From the NCBI GenBank assembly GCA_934547065.1, contig CAKTEF010000011.1, forward strand, positions 1 to 55,679: 55,679 nt of DNA, in the 5' to 3' direction. The DNA comes from an uncultured Faecalibacterium sp. Lineage in GTDB: Bacteria > Bacillota > Clostridia > Oscillospirales > Ruminococcaceae. The position numbers and the translations under genes were made by a program. The notes beneath the pieces were generated by a model that did not search any database, was not told the DNA's origin, and worked only from the letters and a program-made list of their open reading frames with translations. Of the stretch, positions 10,351 through 19,396 are shown piece by piece (position 1 is the first letter of the stretch; the number at the start of each line of letters is the position of its first letter).

Positions 10351-11796
10351 TTATACAATATGGAGTTTTTCTTTTGCTTTTTCCACGGCAGCAATTGCGA
10401 ACGGATTCCGCAGTGCAAGCAGGATCCCCGCGTAGACCACAACCGATCCCAGCACGGCGGCCAGAATGCATCCCAGCACCGGGAGTCCCAACCGTTTGGT
10501 GAATCCGCACACCACAACGATTCCAACACAGCCGCAGAACACGGACCCGAAGATCCGCTTGTTCCAGCTGATCTGAACCAGCCCCTTGGCATAATGAACG
10601 CACAGCACCAGTGAACACAGCTCCGCCAGGAATGTTGTGAATGCGGCAGCGCTTTCCCGATACAGCGGGATCAGAATAAGGTTCAGGAGAACATTCAACA
10701 CACCGCTGATCAACGTCACATAAAACAGCTCCTTTTCTTTTCGGCAGGGCAGCAGCGCACAGGAATTGTACAGCCAGCCAAACAGACACACAAACAGCGC
10801 GATGCACAGAATCTGAAGCGGCAGCACAGCCCCAAGATAGCTTTCTCCGGAAATAAACAGGATCACTTCCCTGCTCAGCAAAAACAAGCCAACAACGGCC
10901 GGAGCCACGACCACGATCAAGGCATTGAAGATCTCATTAAACAGCTTGTTGAATTTTTCGTGTTCTCCAATGCCTGCGTAGTGGGAAAGACGCGGGATTG
11001 ACACCACAAGGACCGCCGAAAGCAGATTTTTTACAATGCCGTAAATTTTTCCGGCCACTGCGTAGATGCCAACATTGTAATCCGTGCAGAGGATGCCCAG
11101 GATCGTTGTATCCGAGCTGACGTAAAGCGTTGTAGCCAGCGAAGATGCAAAGATGATCAGGATCGGTTTCAGATGCCGCTTCCAGTCAATGTTCAGGGTC
11201 AGGCGGATCGTGCAGTATTTGCGGACACGAAAATAGTTGAGAACGTTGGCTCCCACCGCCGCAAACACCGTGATGCCCGCATAGATACAATAATCCGCAG
11301 GGCTTTTCACAAAGGCAAACAGCATTGCGACCGAAATGACCTGAAACACCATGCTGCGGATCGCAATATAGGTGTACTCCTCAAAAATCGTAAAGATCCA
11401 TTCGGTTCCGATGGTCGTGAAGAAAATTTGCAGGCTCATCACAAGCATCAGGTCGGTATATGCATGCAGTTTGGTCCAGAAGATCATGGTCAGCGCCAAC
11501 GCGATGTACGCTGCCGCCGTGGAGATCATGTTGATGGAGTACACTTCCGATGAAAACTTTGACAGCTGCTCCCGGTCATTTACATATTTTGAGCCCTCTC
11601 TCACAGCATAGGAGGAAACTCCCAGCCCTGCAAACAGCAAAAAGTATCCACAGACCGAGTTTGCAAAGTTTACTTTTCCCAGCGCTTCTACCTGCAGGAC
11701 ATTGGAAGAATACGGAAACGTTATCAGCGGAAAGATAATGTTCATCAGGGTTTTCAGCCCGCTCATTACTGCATTCAAACCAAGAGATTTTTTCAT
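10351..11796 (-). CDS. Polysaccharide flippase, Wzx/RfbX type (PST family of MATE-like exporters)
   Basis: This 481-residue polytopic protein has about 12-14 hydrophobic segments and opens with the family-typical NAVMSGLKTLMNIIFPLITF motif and the VEALGKVNFANS segment. It would flip undecaprenyl-diphosphate-linked oligosaccharide units to the outer face of the membrane before polymerisation. It is the last gene of the operon, and ATG 11796 follows AAGGAAG. A late loop (residues about 365-380, LLPCRKEKELFYV) is the characteristic cytoplasmic loop. Function is inferred from family and from the surrounding glycosyltransferase genes; the sugar structure is unknown. Confidence 0.9.
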   Translation of the reverse strand: MKKSLGLNAVMSGLKTLMNIIFPLITFPYSSNVLQVEALGKVNFANSVCGYFLLFAGLGVSSYAVREGSKYVNDREQLSKFSSEVYSINMISTAAAYIALALTMIFWTKLHAYTDLMLVMSLQIFFTTIGTEWIFTIFEEYTYIAIRSMVFQVISVAMLFAFVKSPADYCIYAGITVFAAVGANVLNYFRVRKYCTIRLTLNIDWKRHLKPILIIFASSLATTLYVSSDTTILGILCTDYNVGIYAVAGKIYGIVKNLLSAVLVVSIPRLSHYAGIGEHEKFNKLFNEIFNALIVVVAPAVVGLFLLSREVILFISGESYLGAVLPLQILCIALFVCLFGWLYNSCALLPCRKEKELFYVTLISGVLNVLLNLILIPLYRESAAAFTTFLAELCSLVLCVHYAKGLVQISWNKRIFGSVFCGCVGIVVVCGFTKRLGLPVLGCILAAVLGSVVVYAGILLALRNPFAIAAVEKAKEKLHIV

Positions 11797-11821
11797 TCTG
11801 CTTCCTTAAATACCAATCTGA

Positions 11822-12859
11822 TCACTTTTTAGGCAAAACCAGCTTTTTGACCGCTTTCCGAAAATGGCTCCAGCCATTATCCGGATTGAACCAGAGCTGA
11901 TACCAAATCGCTGCGGCAGAATCACAATTTTGATAGATCAGCCGATAATAGATTCTATTTCTCCAAAATAATTTCTTTGTTTCGGATAGCGGCACATCCG
12001 CCCATTTTCTCAATCTGGCGCGGATCGCGGCCCTTTCCTCTGCGGTCATTCTTTTGGAGTACATCACATCCTGCCAAATATAAGTCGAGGTCCGTGCTTT
12101 GGCAATCATTTTATCTTCTGCAATATCCGAACATTCCTGCTCGATCTCTGCATAGCTTTTTTCCAGGCCGTCCATATAATCGTTCAGATTCTGGAAACTC
12201 CGGCTTTGCAAGATTCCGTTCTGATTCTGACGATAAAAATATCCCACTGCGTCCAGACTCACAATTTTTTTGCACTTTCTTGTGAGGTCTGCCATAATGT
12301 ACATATCTTCAAAATTTTTTCCTTTTGGAAACTGTGTTTTCTCAAACAGTTCTTTTTTATACAGCCTCCGCCAGACATGATTTGTGATCTCCTCATCCCG
12401 CATCAAAAGATGAAGTGCTTCCTTCTGGTTATAAACTTTTACAGCTTCTCCGCAGGAAAACCATACTTCCTTTTTCCCATCCGGAAACACTTTTGCAAAC
12501 TGGCACAATGCCATGTCTGCATCGTATTGTGCCAATGCCAGTTCCAGCTTTTCTGCCATATCCGGTGCGATCCAGTCATCGGAATCCACAAACATCAGCA
12601 GTTCTCCTGCCGCCGCTTTGATGCCGACATTTCTTGCATCGGACAAGCCGCCATTTTCTTTATGGATCACACGGATTCGGCGGTCCTTTTTCCCCCATTG
12701 TTCACAAAGCTCCGGACATCCATCTGGCGAGCCATCGTCCACCAGAAGAATCTCCAAATTTTGATAGGTCTGCGAAACGATGGATCCCACACACTGATCC
12801 AGGTATTCTTCTACACGATAAACCGGAACGATCACCGAGATCAATTTTTCCTGTTCCAA
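11822..12859 (-). CDS. Glycosyltransferase family 2 (copy 1 of four)
   Basis: This 345-residue GT-A fold enzyme would add one sugar to the lipid-linked repeat unit at the cytoplasmic membrane face. Visible are the N-terminal strand ISVIVPVYRVEEYL, nucleotide-binding LLVDDGSPDG, the HKENGGLSDARNVGI segment and the metal-binding DSDDW. It differs from the other three in a longer, more basic and AT-richer C-terminal region (from about residue 200, with YSKRMTAEERAAIRARLRKW). The start appears to be TTG at 12859, preceded by AAGGGGAA; the nearest upstream ATG is out of frame. Donor and linkage cannot be told. Confidence 0.88.
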   Translation of the reverse strand: MEQEKLISVIVPVYRVEEYLDQCVGSIVSQTYQNLEILLVDDGSPDGCPELCEQWGKKDRRIRVIHKENGGLSDARNVGIKAAAGELLMFVDSDDWIAPDMAEKLELALAQYDADMALCQFAKVFPDGKKEVWFSCGEAVKVYNQKEALHLLMRDEEITNHVWRRLYKKELFEKTQFPKGKNFEDMYIMADLTRKCKKIVSLDAVGYFYRQNQNGILQSRSFQNLNDYMDGLEKSYAEIEQECSDIAEDKMIAKARTSTYIWQDVMYSKRMTAEERAAIRARLRKWADVPLSETKKLFWRNRIYYRLIYQNCDSAAAIWYQLWFNPDNGWSHFRKAVKKLVLPKK

Positions 12860-12874
12860 AACATGTTCCCCTTT

Positions 12875-13837
12875 TTATTGTTCCTCTGCCGCCGGGCCGT
12901 TTTTCAGAAGGAACAGCCTTGCATAGAACCAGCGGTTCCGCCGCAGCAGATCATATTTGCGCCGGCTGCTTGGACTGACCAGCTCCAGCGCCTTGGAGTC
13001 GAACGTCTGCAAAAACTGTTTCATCTGCGCCTTGCGCCGGGCATCCCGGAGCAGATACGGGTAGCAGTGCTCCAGGATATTCAGCAGCGCCGCATCGTTT
13101 TCCAGCGGGCAAATGCCGCATTCCCGCAGGTCCTGATAGCGCCGGAGGCCTGTATCCCACTTATCCTCGTAGAATTTCAGCGTTCTGCGGTGCAGGATGC
13201 TGTCCGCCCGCTGGTAATAAAAATACAGCTCTGCCGGGCGGTAAACGATTTTTTTGCATTTCAGGAAAATTTTGTGGGTGGTTCCCTGGTCCTCCATCAT
13301 CTGGCCCTTGGGATACCGGACCCCCTGAAACAGTTCTGCTTTGTACAGTTTGTTCCAGGCAAACACGCCAAAATCTTCTGTCAGCAAAACGCTCCGGATC
13401 GCATCCTCGCCGGTCAGCATCTGCACCGGGTCCTGTAAGGCATCCGGGTGAATTTCACCGCTCTGCTCAAAGCGCTGGTACCCCACGATCGCAAGGTCGG
13501 CCCCGTTCCGGGTCAGGTCCTGCAAAAGCACTTCTTCCATCCGTGCATCCAGAAAATCATCGCTGTCCACAAAGCTGAGATACCTGCCGCCCGCCCGCTC
13601 GATCCCGAAATTGCGTGCATCGGACAGGCCGCCGTTTTCTTTATGGAACGCTTTCACGCGGGCATCCTTCTGGGCGTATTCATCGCAGACGGCCCCGCTG
13701 TGATCCGTTGAACCATCATCTACCAGCAAAATTTCCAGGTTCCGGTAGGTCTGCGCCAGGATGCTGTCCACACAGCGCCGCAAATACGGCTCCACGTTAT
13801 AAACCGGGACGATCACGCTGATCGTTTCTTCTGCCAT
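12875..13837 (-). CDS. Glycosyltransferase family 2 (copy 2 of four)
   Basis: This 320-residue enzyme has ISVIVPVYNVEPYLRRCVDS at the N-terminus, LLVDDGSTDHSG, HKENGGLSDARNFGI and the DSDDF metal site. The C-terminal half carries the MMEDQGTTHKIFLKCKKIVY segment, a variant of the YEDI-type motif shared by its paralogues, followed by YYQRADSI. ATG 13837 follows GGGGAG at 8-base spacing. It lies between an EpsG-like polymerase gene and another GT2 gene in the same operon, so it most likely extends the same repeat unit. Confidence 0.9.
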   Translation of the reverse strand: MAEETISVIVPVYNVEPYLRRCVDSILAQTYRNLEILLVDDGSTDHSGAVCDEYAQKDARVKAFHKENGGLSDARNFGIERAGGRYLSFVDSDDFLDARMEEVLLQDLTRNGADLAIVGYQRFEQSGEIHPDALQDPVQMLTGEDAIRSVLLTEDFGVFAWNKLYKAELFQGVRYPKGQMMEDQGTTHKIFLKCKKIVYRPAELYFYYQRADSILHRRTLKFYEDKWDTGLRRYQDLRECGICPLENDAALLNILEHCYPYLLRDARRKAQMKQFLQTFDSKALELVSPSSRRKYDLLRRNRWFYARLFLLKNGPAAEEQ

Positions 13838-13855
13838 AGACTGTTCTCCCCTTTG

Positions 13856-15013
13856 TCAGATCAAGGTCTCCCTGCCAATGTGCAGGATGCGCGAAGTATA
13901 CGGGTAGATTCCGTCATTGCCCTTGAGCACGACCTGATACAGCCAGATGACCCCCAAAAGGGCCACAGCCCCCACGGCCACCAGCCTTGCCCAGTTTTTC
14001 CGCTCCGGGTCCTTTTTCAGCACATGCAATACCCGGCCGATGGCCATGCAGCGGAATACGCTGAAGTAAAGGCTGACCCGGTAGATGGGAACGCTGATGA
14101 TCCGCAGCTCTGCCGTGATCATATCCGCGATCATCATGATCACCAGGAAATCCGCATCCGATTTCCGGAATGTATCGTGCTCCGTTTTTTCCTCTTTTGC
14201 AAAGTCACGGTAGAAAAACAGCACCAGCAGGAAAAACGGCAGTCGGACCAGGATGGGGTTCAGCGAGAAATGCACACTGCTGATTTTCAGATAAGTAGCA
14301 AACCGGCTGCTGACCAGGCCAATGTTAGCCAGGAACAGGAACAGCGGCTCATAGCACACCACCGCAGCGATCATGCCGCCGACCAGCACTGCCTTGACCG
14401 GGAGGGTATTCCATTTTTTCAGGATCAGATACAGGGCCAGGAACCCCACCGAGAGCACGGCTGAGTTATGGAAGCCATACGCCAGCACGGTCAGGATCAC
14501 GTACCACAGATATTTTCCGCGCATCGCCATAAAAAGGGCCAACAGCACGATCGTCATGGCAATGGCCTGGCGGGTACCGTTCAGGGAATGACCATAAAAC
14601 AGAAACAGATAGCTGACCCAGGCATACGGGATCGAGACCACATCCCGCATCCAGACAAAGGCCGCCATCGCAAAGCCGCAGCCGATCAGCGAAGCCAGGA
14701 AATACAGCCACTGGACACAGCCCAGGTACTTTCCGGCCGCATAGACCAGCACCATAAAAAGCGGCTCGGACGGACTGCCCTTTTTCAGACACTGTGCAAA
14801 GTTATCCACATATCGTGCATCGATCTCCCACTTCCAGTAACTCACACTGTCCGTTCCGACTGTAACATCCCGCAAACCAGCCAGCACTGCAGCGGCCAGC
14901 ACGGCCAGGATCATGCACAGCGCAAATCCCCGCATGTTTTTCTTTTTCCGCAGGCTGTCCCCATACAGGGCCAGGCCAAACGATACCGCAAATGTTCCAA
15001 GATACATGACCAT
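13856..15013 (-). CDS. EpsG-family membrane protein, putative polysaccharide polymerase
   Basis: This 385-residue polytopic protein has about ten hydrophobic segments. Family hallmarks are AGLRDVTVGTDSVSYWKW in the first periplasmic-type loop, the GHSLNGTRQAIAMTI segment near residue 145, and FHNSAVL near residue 185. EpsG proteins are taken to polymerise exopolysaccharide repeat units on the outer membrane face. ATG 15013 follows AAGGAAAA; a second ATG two codons later is possible. The operon also holds an O-antigen-polymerase/ligase-like gene (16020-17234), so the division of labour between the two is unclear. Confidence 0.85.
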   Translation of the reverse strand: MVMYLGTFAVSFGLALYGDSLRKKKNMRGFALCMILAVLAAAVLAGLRDVTVGTDSVSYWKWEIDARYVDNFAQCLKKGSPSEPLFMVLVYAAGKYLGCVQWLYFLASLIGCGFAMAAFVWMRDVVSIPYAWVSYLFLFYGHSLNGTRQAIAMTIVLLALFMAMRGKYLWYVILTVLAYGFHNSAVLSVGFLALYLILKKWNTLPVKAVLVGGMIAAVVCYEPLFLFLANIGLVSSRFATYLKISSVHFSLNPILVRLPFFLLVLFFYRDFAKEEKTEHDTFRKSDADFLVIMMIADMITAELRIISVPIYRVSLYFSVFRCMAIGRVLHVLKKDPERKNWARLVAVGAVALLGVIWLYQVVLKGNDGIYPYTSRILHIGRETLI

Positions 15014-15025
15014 ACTCTGTTTTCC

Positions 15026-16018
15026 TTAACTTTCCAGCTTTTTTTGATTTCTGCGCTCTCCCAGCTCATACACCCAATAGAACAGCTTCTTATTGCAAAG
15101 CAGTGTCTCCACCTTGATGCGGTCTGCCTTTTTGGCCCAGCTCCGGCACACCAGGCTGCGGTGTTCCCGGATGAACGAAATGATCCGTTCCTGTGCTTCC
15201 GGATAATTTCCAAATCCGCCATCCAGGATGCCTTTCATCGTTTTGAGCGACGTGACCAGTTGAAGATATTCCGCTTCCTCTTTCAGGCCAGGCATCTTCC
15301 GGGAAATGAACTGTGTCACCTGTTCCCCAACGTCCAGAAGAACCAGATTTTTTTCTCGAATTTCACTCTGCATAATAGAGCCGCTTCTGGCTCTGTAATA
15401 GTACAACGGCTCGTGCAGTACCACGACCCGTCTGCACTCCGCAGTCACGCCGTAAATCGTTGCGTAATCTTCATACAGCATTCCTTTGGGAAAGCGTTGT
15501 TTCTCCCAAAGGGTCCTGTGATACAACTTTCCACAAGCTTCGTGCCCGATCCCCTGATGTAAAAACATCCGCCGCATCGCTTCGTGCGCAGTCAGCAATT
15601 CTCCCGGACCTGTCTGTTCCGGCAGGTCCGGAATTTTTTGTAAGAACGAAAGGATCTCCGCAATTGCAACGTCTGCCCCCTGTTCCTCACACTGGCTGCA
15701 CATCCGGGCCACTGCATTCCGTGGGAGCACGTCATCGCTGTCCACAAAGGTAAAATACGTTCCCTCTGCAGATCGCATCCCAACATTCCGCGCATCTGAC
15801 AGCCCGCCATTCTCCTTATGGATGACCCGGATCCTTGCATCCTGCGCTGCAAGGGCATCGCAAAGGCGGCTGCTTCCATCGGTCGAGCCGTCATCCACCA
15901 GGATGATCTCAAGTTCCGGATAGGTCTGGTTTTGGAGGCTTTCCACGCACTCGGCAAGATAGGCCTCCACATTATAAACCGGAACGATCACCGAGACCAG
16001 GGGCTGCTTCTTTTCCAC
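15026..16018 (-). CDS. Glycosyltransferase family 2 (copy 3 of four)
   Basis: This 330-residue GT-A enzyme has VSVIVPVYNVEAYLAECVES, LVDDGSTDGSSRLC, HKENGGLSDARNVGM and the DSDDV metal motif. The C-terminal half has the MLYEDYATIYGVTAECRRVV segment followed by YYYRARSGSI, shared in altered form with the other copies. The start is GTG 16018, with AAAGGGAG about 10 bases upstream; only one base separates it from the stop of the preceding gene. It would act at the cytoplasmic membrane on the growing lipid-linked oligosaccharide. Confidence 0.9.
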   Translation of the reverse strand: MEKKQPLVSVIVPVYNVEAYLAECVESLQNQTYPELEIILVDDGSTDGSSRLCDALAAQDARIRVIHKENGGLSDARNVGMRSAEGTYFTFVDSDDVLPRNAVARMCSQCEEQGADVAIAEILSFLQKIPDLPEQTGPGELLTAHEAMRRMFLHQGIGHEACGKLYHRTLWEKQRFPKGMLYEDYATIYGVTAECRRVVVLHEPLYYYRARSGSIMQSEIREKNLVLLDVGEQVTQFISRKMPGLKEEAEYLQLVTSLKTMKGILDGGFGNYPEAQERIISFIREHRSLVCRSWAKKADRIKVETLLCNKKLFYWVYELGERRNQKKLES

Positions 16019-16019
16019 T

Positions 16020-17234
16020 TCAGACTTCTCCCTTTTTCCGTAAGAACGGGTTTCTCACAACGAGATCCGGATCGTTCTTTCCTGCCGACTCCGGCTTGCG
16101 GGTCGCCAGATAAAACGCCAGCAAAAAGAACGCGATCGTCTCGCCGCCCCGGAACTGAAACAGCGCCACGACACAGTAAGAGGACAGCGCCGCCAGGAAC
16201 GGATTCGACAACAGTTCTTTCCGGCCATTCCAGAACATCCGGCAAACCAGATACAGATAAAGCGCACCGCCGACCCAGCCAAACTCCACAAAGGCCTGCA
16301 GGTAGACATTGCACCAGTTTTCCTCGCCTGTCGGAACACCGGAAGCTTCGATCAGTGCCTTGATGCCGTTGCCTGCGCCACAGCCCAGCGGATAGCTCCG
16401 GATCGTCAGCCCGGCGTATTGCCAGAGCTGAAGCCGTGCCGTATCGCCGATCTCGCTGCCCTTGCTCAAAAAGCGCCGCAGAGCGCGGCCAATGAACGCC
16501 TCGTACATGCCGGAGCGGACTGCAACGACCGCGCCCACCACAAGGATCACCGCCAGAATGATCCGATTCCTGCGGGTGTTCAACTTGGGAAGGTCCTGGA
16601 TGAACAGCCAGAGGATCGCCATTGCACCCACGATCATGCCGCAGCGGCTGCCGTACAACAGCGCGATGCCCATATTCAGGCATGCATACACCCATTTCCA
16701 GGGACCTTTTTTATAAAAGGCGAACGCAAAAGTGCCAAGCCAGGTGGATTCCAGGTTCAGATGACTCATGACCGTTGGAAAATACGGGTGACTCTTTTGC
16801 GGCTGAGAAAAGAACGTGATAAATGAACCTTTCCACTTGATATCGTTCAGAATGACGATCAGCATTACAAAAGCCGCTGCTCCGCAGGCGGCATCCAGCC
16901 AATCGTCATACGTCAGCTTTTTTCCGCAGTTTTGGAAGATCACCACCACAAACAGGCCAAACACATAATAGGTCAGTTTTCCATCAAACCCAAAGTGTGC
17001 ATAGTTCCAAAGCGACACGGCCAGAACAAATAGTGTGAAAACGGCCACTGCCTTGTTGATCCGCACTTCTTTGTTCATCAGGAGAAGCGGCAGGAACAGC
17101 AGCGAAAACACATGCACCGGCTTCAGTGCGACCGAGCTCAGGGAAAGGATCGACAGGTTCTGAAAGGATGCCAGCGCAAAGAACACCATCAGCATTCCTT
17201 TTGCCACCGTTTTATTTTCTGTCAGTTGATTCAC
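16020..17234 (-). CDS. O-antigen polymerase/ligase-like membrane protein (Wzy_C domain)
   Basis: This polytopic protein of 404 residues from GTG 17234 has about ten hydrophobic segments. The Wzy_C-type central region is visible: LLYGSRCGMIVGA, a large loop with DTARLQLWQYAGLTIRSYP, LGCGAGNGIK, and NVYLQAFVEFGWVGG. Such proteins polymerise or ligate lipid-linked glycans outside the membrane. An ATG at 17285 is in frame but would overlap the upstream gene by 32 bp and lacks a good ribosome binding site, whereas GTG 17234 has AGAAAG and GGTGA upstream. A second polymerase-like gene (EpsG type) occurs in the same operon. Confidence 0.82.
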   Translation of the reverse strand: MNQLTENKTVAKGMLMVFFALASFQNLSILSLSSVALKPVHVFSLLFLPLLLMNKEVRINKAVAVFTLFVLAVSLWNYAHFGFDGKLTYYVFGLFVVVIFQNCGKKLTYDDWLDAACGAAAFVMLIVILNDIKWKGSFITFFSQPQKSHPYFPTVMSHLNLESTWLGTFAFAFYKKGPWKWVYACLNMGIALLYGSRCGMIVGAMAILWLFIQDLPKLNTRRNRIILAVILVVGAVVAVRSGMYEAFIGRALRRFLSKGSEIGDTARLQLWQYAGLTIRSYPLGCGAGNGIKALIEASGVPTGEENWCNVYLQAFVEFGWVGGALYLYLVCRMFWNGRKELLSNPFLAALSSYCVVALFQFRGGETIAFFLLAFYLATRKPESAGKNDPDLVVRNPFLRKKGEV

Positions 17235-17253
17235 AACGTCACCATTCTTTCTG

Positions 17254-18228
17254 TTATTTTTGGCCGCGCCACTGGGTGCGGTCATACACCTTGCACATCA
17301 GCGGATACCCGCCGTAAGAAAGCAGCGCGGCGAGGCGGGCTTTCCGGCGGGCCTGCGGGTCCAGCGCCACATCTTTGCGGTAACGCCGCACCTCCTCCCA
17401 AAGCTGTTTGCGCTGGGGGTCGTGCGCTTTGTCCCGGATCTGGAACAGGATATTGCAAACCGTGCTGAGGTAGCGGCACTCTGCCGCGCGTTCCAGCTCC
17501 GGCACCTCCTGCCGCACCGCTTCCAGCATCTGGCGGCAGTGCTCCACACCATCCAGCTTGCGCGGGTCAAACGCCATGTTCTGGATGCTGTTTTTCCGCT
17601 GAAAATAATAGTAATCCCGGTTTGCGATGCGGGCGATCGTCCGGGCACGCCGGACTGCCGCATACGTCACCGGGATATCCTCATAAAGCTTTCCCACCGG
17701 GTAGCGAAGGCCCGCCAGGAGCTGCCTGCGGTAAAGTTTGCCCCAGGCCGAGATCTCCACCCCGTCCTGGTACAACATCCGCTTCAGGAACGCGGTCTGC
17801 CCAAGGTTTTCGTATTCCTGAAGCTCTGGTGTTGGCCGAGCCTGCGGGGCCTGGCCCTCGAACACTTCTTCAAAGCAGCTGACGGCCAGCTCCGCGCCCG
17901 CTCTGGTCAGGGCCGTGTACAGGTTCTGGATGTAGTAGGGCGACACCCAGTCGTCGCCATCCACAAAGGCAATGTATTCGCCCGTGGCCAAAGCCAGGGC
18001 CGCGTTCCGGGCATCCGAAAGGCCGCCGTTTTGTTTGTGGACCACCCGCACCCGCGGGTCGGCGGCCGCATAGGCATCGCACAGCGGGCCGCAGCCATCC
18101 GGCGAGCCGTCGTCCACCAGCCAGAGTTCCAGCTCCTGGTAGGTCTGGGCCAGCAGGCTGTCCACGCAGCGCTTCAGATACGGCTCCACCCGGTAGATCG
18201 GAACGATCACGCTGATCCATGGGTTCAT
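17254..18228 (-). CDS. Glycosyltransferase family 2 (copy 4 of four)
   Basis: This 324-residue enzyme has ISVIVPIYRVEPYLKRCVDS, LVDDGSPDGCGPLC, HKQNGGLSDARNAAL and a metal site DGDDW, differing from the DSDD of the other three copies. The C-terminal motif LYEDIPVTYAAVRRARTIAR and YYYFQRKNSI follow the paralogue pattern. ATG 18228 overlaps the stop of the upstream GT4 gene (ATGA), so translation is coupled. It is more GC-rich and Ala/Arg-rich than copy 1, so the four copies are not recent identical duplicates. Confidence 0.9.
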   Translation of the reverse strand: MNPWISVIVPIYRVEPYLKRCVDSLLAQTYQELELWLVDDGSPDGCGPLCDAYAAADPRVRVVHKQNGGLSDARNAALALATGEYIAFVDGDDWVSPYYIQNLYTALTRAGAELAVSCFEEVFEGQAPQARPTPELQEYENLGQTAFLKRMLYQDGVEISAWGKLYRRQLLAGLRYPVGKLYEDIPVTYAAVRRARTIARIANRDYYYFQRKNSIQNMAFDPRKLDGVEHCRQMLEAVRQEVPELERAAECRYLSTVCNILFQIRDKAHDPQRKQLWEEVRRYRKDVALDPQARRKARLAALLSYGGYPLMCKVYDRTQWRGQK

Positions 18229-19343
18229 GTGTCCTGCTCCTTTTCTGCCAGAAGTTTCAGATAAAACCGTTCCAGCTTTTCGGCCTCCACATGGATGTCA
18301 AAACCTGCCGCCCGCATTTCGGCTGTTGTGTCGTGCCGGGCCGAATGTTCTGCCGCCTGCAGGATCTTCTTGGCCCAGACTTTCGGGCCTGCACTCAGGT
18401 CCACAAACTGCATCGTCGGCAGGACCTTGGCTTCCTCCGGCACTTCGGTCGAGCAGACCACCGGCAGCGAGCTGGCCTGTGCTTCGATCAGCACCACACC
18501 CAGCCCCTCGTACCGGGAGGGCAGCACGAACACATCCATGGCCTGGTAGAACCGGCTGGTGTCCTCCTGCACACCCAGAAAGCGCACATGATCCGCAAGC
18601 CCCAGCTTCTGCACCGTCCTTTGCACCTCCGGCTCCAGCGAGCCGGTCCCGATCAGCAGCAGCACGGACTCCGGGTGCAGGCGGTGGACTTCGTCAAATG
18701 CTTCTATCAGGAATGCATGATTCTTGGCCGGGCAGAACCGTCCCACATGGCCGATGACCAGCTGATCTTCCAGCCCCAGCTCCCGGCGGACTGCCTGTCG
18801 TGTTTCCTCACGATACCGGAACCGGTTCAGGTCGATGGCATTGTTCAGCACCCGGAACGGCTTTTCTCCATACAGCCATCTGCCTGCCACCTGCGAACAG
18901 GAGAACAGCTGCGTCGGGTAACAGGTAGCAAAGGGACGCAGAACATCCTTGAGGATGTTCTTTTTTGTTTCCCCCTTGCCTGCCGTGGAGTGGTTGTGCG
19001 CGATCCGATACGGCACCGCTTCGGCCTTTGCAGCCGAAAGCGGGAACACATTCATCGTGTTCAGGTGTGCATGTACGATCCGATACTGATTCTCGCGGAA
19101 CGCCTGCCGCAGCGTTTTCAGATAGGCAGGCATCTTCTGATACGGCGGCACCTGAATAAAGCGTGCCCCCATCTCCACCAGTTCCTGCGGCGGTTCCACC
19201 GTGGAGTCCGCATCATAATAAAAATCGAACTGGACCCGATCATGGTCCATATTGCGGTAGTAATTAAACATCACGGATTCCACTCCGCCCGCGCACAGTT
19301 TCCCCATGATCTGCGCCACACGCACCGGTTTCTTGGAATTCAT
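18225..19343 (-). CDS. Glycosyltransferase family 4 (GT-B fold, EpsF-like)
   Basis: This 372-residue retaining glycosyltransferase has an N-terminal RVAQIMGKLCAGGVESVMFN (glycine-rich acceptor loop), RIVHAHLNTM, and a C-terminal nucleotide-sugar domain with IGHVGRFCPAKNHAFLIEAF, LIGTGSLEPEV, VRFLGVQEDTSRFYQAMDVF and PSRYEGLGVVLIEAQASSLP (the E-x7-E motif). It adds a sugar to the lipid-linked unit. ATG 19343 (MNSKKPVRV) follows GGGGAG; a longer frame upstream would overlap the phosphoglycosyltransferase gene and has no support. It is the second gene of the operon. Confidence 0.9.
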   Translation of the reverse strand: MNSKKPVRVAQIMGKLCAGGVESVMFNYYRNMDHDRVQFDFYYDADSTVEPPQELVEMGARFIQVPPYQKMPAYLKTLRQAFRENQYRIVHAHLNTMNVFPLSAAKAEAVPYRIAHNHSTAGKGETKKNILKDVLRPFATCYPTQLFSCSQVAGRWLYGEKPFRVLNNAIDLNRFRYREETRQAVRRELGLEDQLVIGHVGRFCPAKNHAFLIEAFDEVHRLHPESVLLLIGTGSLEPEVQRTVQKLGLADHVRFLGVQEDTSRFYQAMDVFVLPSRYEGLGVVLIEAQASSLPVVCSTEVPEEAKVLPTMQFVDLSAGPKVWAKKILQAAEHSARHDTTAEMRAAGFDIHVEAEKLERFYLKLLAEKEQDT

Positions 19344-19396
19344 ACCATTCTCCCCTGGCCGGGGCCATGCTTTGGCCCGGATCTCCTGAAATTCCC

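Noticed and set aside
16462..16716. Small open frames inside the polysaccharide genes on the plus strand
   Set aside because: They are antisense to confident membrane-protein and transferase genes and lack start signals.
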